Shown here: positions 58,601 through 64,000 of the stretch, one piece after another | Layout of the letters: each line of letters opens with the position of its first letter | Position numbering within the stretch: position 1 is the first letter of the stretch | Assembly: GCF_026210795.1 (NCBI RefSeq) | Contig: NC_089434.1 | Location: 4,650,001 to 4,714,000, forward strand | DNA: 64,000 nucleotides | DNA from: Rhizophagus irregularis | Taxonomy: Eukaryota; Glomeromycota; Glomeromycetes; Glomerales; Glomeraceae | Reading direction: 5' to 3' | Position numbers and translations under genes: made by a program | Notes under the pieces: generated by a model | The model's input: the letters and a program-made list of their open reading frames with translations, nothing else | What the model was told of the DNA's origin: nothing | Database searches by the model: none

Positions 58601-59176
58601 TAAAAGCAGAAGAGTTATTAAATTTTTCTTTTGAAAAACAATAAAATAAAAATGAAAGATTCAAATAATAAATATTATCCACCGCTTTTATTTATTGTTA
58701 AAAAAAGTAAAAAAATTTGAATAGACAAAGGTTTCGGAGCTATAGGAGGGAAAGGAGAAAGGGGAAAAGGATAAGGGAAAGTAAGGGACGAAAGGAAGTG
58801 AATGGGGAAGAAAGGGAAAAGGGAAGGAATGTTATTTATTTATTTTTATTTTTACTTAAAAAGTCAATTACATACGTTATACTGCCTAAGCGCCAAAAAT
58901 TTTATAACATACAACAGAGACAACAGAGAACAGACCGACACAACTTTTATTGCTTTATTGAAGACGAATTGAAACGCGCTGGAACAAAAATAAAAAGAGT
59001 AGGGAAAGCGAGAAGAGCATAACGGAATTTCCCCCTATTTGGCCACAATTTAAATGTTTTGAAACACTGTGATTGGCTAGATCCCAAAATGTGCTTTACG
59101 TGTACACGTGTACTTACGTGTTTTACTTATAAACAGGTTTTATTACTTGTTTTAAATAACTTGCTACGGGATTAAT
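58601..59176. other. intergenic DNA
   Basis: A purine-rich stretch (58740-58830, ggaaagggg-like) creates a charged ORF at 58717-59022 that I do not believe is a gene. Nothing else recognised. Confidence 0.35.
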
Positions 59177-59820
59177 TATCAGTTACTGGAAATGTCACAA
59201 AAAAAGAAGGCAAATTTTTTTCACTAAGGTTGGTAAAAAAAATTTTGTGGTACATTATCCTCTTTAAGTATACAATATATGTATATAATTAAAGTTAGCC
59301 AAATCGGAACAAATCAATAATTCATAATTCTGGCCAAAATTTTGTTAATTCTGGCCAGATTCATAATGTTGGCTTAAATTTAGTTAAAATGAAAAAATTT
59401 AGATTATATATAACATCATATTTATACAATATAATCAGTTTAATTAAAAAAAATTTTTAATTTATGAACACTTTTACAATTTCATTAAAAAAATATTCAC
59501 ATATTCTTTATTATTCAATTTGAATTTTTATTTAAAGTTAATGTATTTAATAAAAGATCAAAAATTAGTACTATTACAAATAATGACAATTGCGTCATGA
59601 GTATTAGTTAAAATTTCATGTAATTTAAGATATAAGTAGATCAACTATGCTGAACACTTTTCACTTAATTTACAAAAGTGATTTATTTAATACTGAAATA
59701 CCAAAATTACTTCTGAAATTACAGATCAGGTGTATAAAATATAAATACTAATTGCGCTATAAGAATTAATCAAAAATTCATAATAATTGATATGTGAGTA
59801 GATTTGACTATGCTGAATAA

Positions 59821-59982
59821 AGGCACTGTCAAATATTACTTAATATCACTTTAATATAAGAGCTTACCCCCTCCTCTAGGTAAGATATGTTATATATATA
59901 ATTTCTTATATAGTATTGTATGTAACCTAAGATCTTTAGTTACCCCCTCCCCTAAAATATTAGGTAATATCTGATAGCACCC
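59821..59982. mobile_element. 162-bp PIF/Harbinger-type MITE, copy 2
   Basis: About 85-90% like the element at 45190 by eye (shared atatcactttaatataagag and aaaatattaggtaatatctg). Flanked by TAA at 59818-59820 and 59983-59985; the empty site is visible in copy A (gaataattttccc read on the inverse strand near 35270). The left terminus reads AGGCACTGTC, one change from GGGCACT. Confidence 0.85.
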
Positions 59983-60144
59983 TAATTATCCCTTAATTTA
60001 TAAAGTCAATTTACTTAAATCTAAAGTGCTAAAATTATGCTCTGAAGTTGTTGATCAGATGCAAAAAAATTTAAAAATTAAATTACATGTAGTTTTAACA
60101 TTGCTAAACATTTTTCACTTAATTTACAAAGTCGATTTACTTAA

Positions 60145-60665
60145 TTGCCAATCCGTCTAAAATCGGCACTGCGTTACTAATAAAATTCAGGGATATTAAC
60201 AATAATAAAAAACCCGTTTTTTACATCTCACGCATGGGATAAACTTTCATCCATTTCACCCATTTCACAAATAAAAGTACCCTTCAATTTTTTACTAGTT
60301 CTATAAAGAAAAATATTTAAAAAAAAGTCTTTAAAAAAAGCTTAGAAAGCCAAAAAATATATGTTTGTAATGTAAATAACATAATATAGTAAAATAAAAT
60401 ATTGAAATTTCTTACATTTTAAAATATAAATCTGACGCGCGTACATAGTAAACTCATTATTTTGCATATGAATGAATGTATAATTTTTTTTTGCAAATTC
60501 TTTTTTTTTCAAGTATTTTTTCAGTATATCATATGATTTTTATTTATAGTTAATATATCGTCTATGAAAATATCCTTTTCTGAAGATTATGTTCTAGCAC
60601 AAAATTGGCAAATTTAATCCTGAATTTTATTAGTAACGCAGTGCCGTTCTTAGACAAATCAGCAA
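60145..60665. mobile_element. 521-bp MITE at a TTAA target
   Basis: TTAA at 60141-60144 and 60666-60669. TIRs of about 47 bp with some mismatches contain the perfect block CGGCACTGCGTTACTAATAA. Absence from copy A confirms an insertion into the TIR element. No ORF. Confidence 0.8.
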
Positions 60666-60763
60666 TTAAAGCTAAAGTGCCAAAATTATGCTTTAAAATT
60701 GCTGAATGAAATTTAAAGTTAATTTAATTATAAAAATTAAAGTAGTTATGGCAGTATTATTAA

Positions 60764-61770
60764 GAGCCGGTCTGCCTACGAATGACAGAAAATTACTATA
60801 TAAATTCAGGCGAGGTTATTATAAAAATGCCAAAATTGGCTAAATTTTATGGGCTATAAAAACCACAGATCATCATGCTGTGGCACCAAAATTCATATGA
60901 TGATTTCTTAAATGTCAAAGATAAAAAAAATAAAAAAAAATTGAGAAATTTATTTATTTGTTCAAAACTTTACTTTGAGGCAACGTCAGATTTGACAGGT
61001 ATGTATATATATATATGCGAGAATTTCAAGTCGTATATTACGTTATTTTAACATATATGAACACTTAAAATTATATTCTTATGTATTTTATATGTTTAAA
61101 ACTACTTGTTTTATATAATTCTAATATTTTCTCTTGCTTTTAGTTCACATGTTACTATGATCTCTTTCTATTTTCATAAGGAGTAACCTGTAAATTAATT
61201 TCAAATAGTGGAAGTTTTGGTATATGTATTCTTATCTAGTTTTCAATTTGAATGCATCACACAAATTCTTAGCATTAGTTTGCAAAATATTATTAGCTTT
61301 TTGAAAGTGTTGTAACAATAATATAAAAAAAAATAACATACAATTACCAGAACAATAGGTAATAATGGCTTTTAGAAGGATTTATATAGCAGATAGGTTA
61401 TTTTAGGTTGAATTTTTCATTTTTAGATCTTTTCTATTTGTACGTTAGTTACGCTTATTTTTAGCCAAAAAACCATCCCTTTGACAATAATATTTGAGTA
61501 ATTTTTATGCATGAAGCAATTTTTACTGAATAATGAATATTTAAGACACGGTAGGTGTCAGATTTTAGCGTTTATTGTGAGTTTCTATGTGAAAATATTT
61601 TTCTCAATATTTTTCTTGGCATTTTTAAGTTTCATCACATGACTTGGTACCACAACATGATTTGTGATGATTTTGATTGGCAAAATTTTACCTATTTAGT
61701 TTATTTTTTGCAATAAAATTTCTCCTGAATTTATATAGTAATTTTCTGTTGATCATAGGCAGATCGAATC
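60764..61770. mobile_element. 1007-bp non-autonomous element at a TTAA target
   Basis: TTAA at 60760-60763 and 61771-61774; copy A has the empty site (gtattttTAATaaac on the inverse strand near 27610). TIRs of about 50 bp share CAGAAAATTACTATATAAAT and start GAGCCGGTCTGCC versus GATTCGATCTGCC. The inner TIR part resembles that of the 521-bp element. No transposase-like ORF inside. Confidence 0.8.
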
Positions 61771-62132
61771 TTAATAAACTTACAAAATTTGAGTTTCAGG
61801 TAGTTTTCACCTTGCTGAACAACAATCACTTAATTTACAAGGGTAATATACTTAAAACTAAAATGTTAAAATTGCACTCTAAATCTTTATATATTTTTAA
61901 AATACTGCAATTTTTGATTTTTTTACATTTTGCACAAAAACTGCCTGAATAATCACTATTATAAACTTTTTTTACTCATAAAATTACATATATCCTCACT
62001 TTTAAAATTACATATTTCTTTATATTTTGAAAAGGATCTTGAAAAAAATGTGTTTTTAAAATAAATTTTTGGTACGTTATAAAAAAAATATTACTATTAA
62101 AAATTGAAAAAAAAAATAAAAATTAATAAAAT

Positions 62133-62367
62133 AGAACTTCACTTACTTATAAGATAAGTCACCCCTAGACCTAAAGTAAAAATTATATATAAAATATTAA
62201 AATTTTTTGCAAATTCTACTATAAAAGAAAATTTTATGTTACATTATTATGTTTTTTTTTTCTTTTTAACTAATTAACCAATAGAATTTAAGAAAAAAGT
62301 AAAGTAAAAATTATTAGTAAAGGGCCAATTTTCTATAGTGATCTTTATTATAAGTAAGTGAATTATA
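62133..62367. mobile_element. AGGACYCC-type MITE, second copy, decayed
   Basis: Reverse-complement homology over its full length to 34928-35152 (shared aattaaccaatagaatttaa and aaagggccaattttct). It starts AGAACTTCACTTACTTATAA; most differences are C-to-T or G-to-A. The right terminus is blurred and no duplication is seen. Confidence 0.65.
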
Positions 62368-62571
62368 ATACCGTAAAATACTGAATTTAAGCATCTATCA
62401 AATTTAAGCACTTCTATATATCACTTTGCCGCAATATTTGCATAAACTAAAATTAAGCATCTCCAAATTTAAGTACTCCAATATAAAAATTCAAATTAAT
62501 AATATATGTGAAAAAATTTTATTTTTTTTTTATAATTTTTATTCAATTTTTAATACCAAAAATTACATTAT

Positions 62572-63740
62572 TTAATTATCAACAATTTCATCATTATCAT
62601 CTAATTCCTCTAAATTTTCTTTTTCATACTCTTCAATTAATTTGTCAATTTTTTCATAAACCATATCATCTTCTGACCCATCTAACAAATTTGAAATAGC
62701 ACATTTTTTAAATGAATTAAAAATAATTTGGTCAGAAATAGCATCCCATAAACGTTTAATCCAGCTGCATACATCACTGATCTTTACTCTTTTCAAATTA
62801 CCTGTAGTTAAGCCAGCACTAGCTTTACACATCCACTCATGCCATTCCTTTCATAAATTATCTTTAAATGGTTTATTAATTGATACATTAAGTGGTTGAT
62901 ATATACTAGTCAAACCTGCAGGAATAACAGCTAATTGAAAATTGTGTTGTTTAAATTTAGTTTTAACACTTTCCTCCAAATGGTCACGAAATGAATCATA
63001 TACCATCATAGCTGGCTCTTTTGACAAATTTTCAGACATCCGAAATTTAAACAAAAAATCTATATAATTTTTCATTAAATCAGATATCATTCAACCATTA
63101 TCCTGAAATCAGCAAATAACACCTTTTAGAATAACTTCACCACAAGGGAGTTGTTTGCCTTTGAAAATACAAATAGGTGGATATTTTATTTCATCTATAA
63201 AAAATAATAATAATAGATTAGTTAAATAAATGTATTATAAAAAAAGAAAATAAAAATAAAAGCTTCTTACCAGCTAAACAAGTTAAACCTACAGTAAAAT
63301 GATTTTTATCATTTCCAGTAGTACGAATATGTACTGTTTTATCTCCCTTATTATTGACAGTTATATTACCTGCCATATCAAACCAAACAGGAGTTTTATC
63401 CATATTGTAAATGCTATTTAAATCAAAATTGTATTTTGTTCTCAATCTTATGACAAATCTTCTAAATTCTTCCAATTTTTGTTCTGTATCTTCTGGTAAT
63501 TTTTGAGAAATTTAGTTCTTCTTCTTAATGATAAGTTATATTTTTTCATAAAACGATTAATCCAAGTAAGATTTCCTTGAAATTCATACTCTCCTGTTGG
63601 TGAATATAATGTTTGAATTGAAGATTCTTTAAGAATTTTACACATCTGTAATCTAACAGAAGTAAAATTAACAGCAAACCCTTTTTTTCGTTGTTCAATA
63701 ATCCAGTTGTATAGTGGATGACATCCAATAAAATTGGTGA
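62572..63740 (-). pseudogene. pogo-like DDE transposase pseudogene (second lineage)
   Basis: From 63728 down: EFQGNLTWINRFMKKYNLSL (CENP-B-like region), EFRRFVIRLR, SIYNMDKTPVWFDM (first D; family usually DETP), KTVHIRTTGNDKNHFTV, intron 63270-63195, YPPICIFKGKQLPCGEVILK, GVIC*FQDNG*M (two TGA for Trp), MMVYDSFRDHLEE (second D), AGLTSIYQPLNVSINKPF (third D replaced by N), stop in DNL*KEWHEWM, then ISDVCSWIKRLWDAI and an acidic end at 62572. All lesions are of C-to-T/G-to-A type. The subterminal region 62370-62500 repeats aatttaagca motifs. Confidence 0.85.
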
Positions 63741-64000
63741 TCTTTAATTACTAATAAAAAAATATTGAGAAATTATTTTTAAAAAAAACTTAACGCTAAT
63801 TAATACTTCTTGACAAATTCTATTTAACTATATTAAGATAATTAAAATCAGATTATTGTATCAAAAGTTATAAGCTTTTAAAAATATGGAATTTTATATA
63901 TCTGATTTCAATTTGGCCTTAGTCTGCATTATAATATTTTAGCCAAAATTACATGTATATCCAATTTGATTTTGGCCCGCATTATAAATTTAGCCAGAAT
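63741..64000. other. AT-rich end of window with TIR-element-like fragment
   Basis: The last 30 bases (cattataaatttagccagaat) resemble 35703-35724 and the inverse of about 59330-59370, so a further copy of the ~1.3-kb TIR element may begin at the window edge. It cannot be confirmed from what is visible. Confidence 0.3.

Larger units (their letters stand above)
59177..62132. mobile_element. ~1.3-kb TIR element, inverted copy B, carrying three MITEs
   Basis: Begins with ttactggaaatgtcacaaaa (59187) and follows, in inverse order, the sequence of copy A (35846 down to 35163, then 27829 down to about 27280). Homology fades near 62110 and the far terminus is missing. Removing the insertions at 59821, 60145 and 60764 leaves about 1.26 kb, in line with copy A. 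Non-coding, with the same internal subrepeats. Confidence 0.7.

Noticed and set aside
58717-59022. Arg/Lys-rich plus ORF
   Set aside because: Starts in purine-rich low-complexity DNA, with no domain and no supporting context.
62508-62699. Phe/His-rich plus ORF
   Set aside because: Antisense to the acidic C-terminus of the pogo-like pseudogene.
1-64000. tRNA, rRNA or other structured RNA genes
   Set aside because: No cloverleaf with a credible T-arm/B-box and no rRNA-like sequence was seen on either strand by eye; a covariance-model scan would be decisive.

Overview
This window looks like nuclear DNA of an arbuscular mycorrhizal fungus (Glomeromycotina, Rhizophagus-like). Four things point that way: very AT-rich intergenic DNA, short spliceosomal introns (75-82 bp, GTAAGT-type donors), an F-box/LRR-type gene with an aspartate/asparagine tract, and a dense load of nested, decaying DNA transposons. 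The organism is inferred from these features; no marker gene is present. I found no tRNA, rRNA or CRISPR.

Layout. 0-7.7 kb is gene-poor with a 116-bp tandem array (1.2-2.3 kb). 7.7-9.4 kb holds the only convincingly intact gene, an F-box protein of 567 aa. 11.8-16.2 kb has small hairpin repeats, then a composite relic: a PIF1-type helicase on the minus strand, a tyrosine recombinase on the plus strand, and an acidic-repeat block homologous to part of the F-box gene. A longer second copy lies at 51.7-54.5 kb. 17-26.8 kb contains relics (WD40, CNH exon, transposase fragments, C2H2 protein), a 114-bp Mutator-type MITE and a long purine tract.

27.2-35.8 kb is a transposon nest that can be dissected exactly by target-site duplications. 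A ~1.3-kb TIR element was invaded by a pogo/Tigger-like transposon (27830-35162, TA site). That transposon was invaded in turn by a complete 4660-bp P/THAP9-like element (28558-33217, 8-bp duplication) and by a 225-bp MITE with related ends. The P-like gene splices into 8 exons and about 1205 codons with one internal TGA.

43.6-46.6 kb is a second, truncated P-like copy. It differs from the first almost only by C-to-T and G-to-A changes, and it carries TTAA-type, Harbinger-type and hAT-type MITEs. 46.6-49 kb is a decayed LINE 3' half split by a 495-bp fold-back MITE. 51.3-51.6 kb is a Tc1/mariner relic. 59.2-62.1 kb is a second copy of the ~1.3-kb TIR element, inverted and loaded with further MITEs. 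62.4-63.7 kb is another pogo-like pseudogene.

The genes do not form a pathway. The window is a record of successive transposition followed by strongly directional mutation. The best leads are the RIP-like transition bias, the composite helicase/recombinase/F-box-fragment unit, and the set of MITE families with defined target sites.
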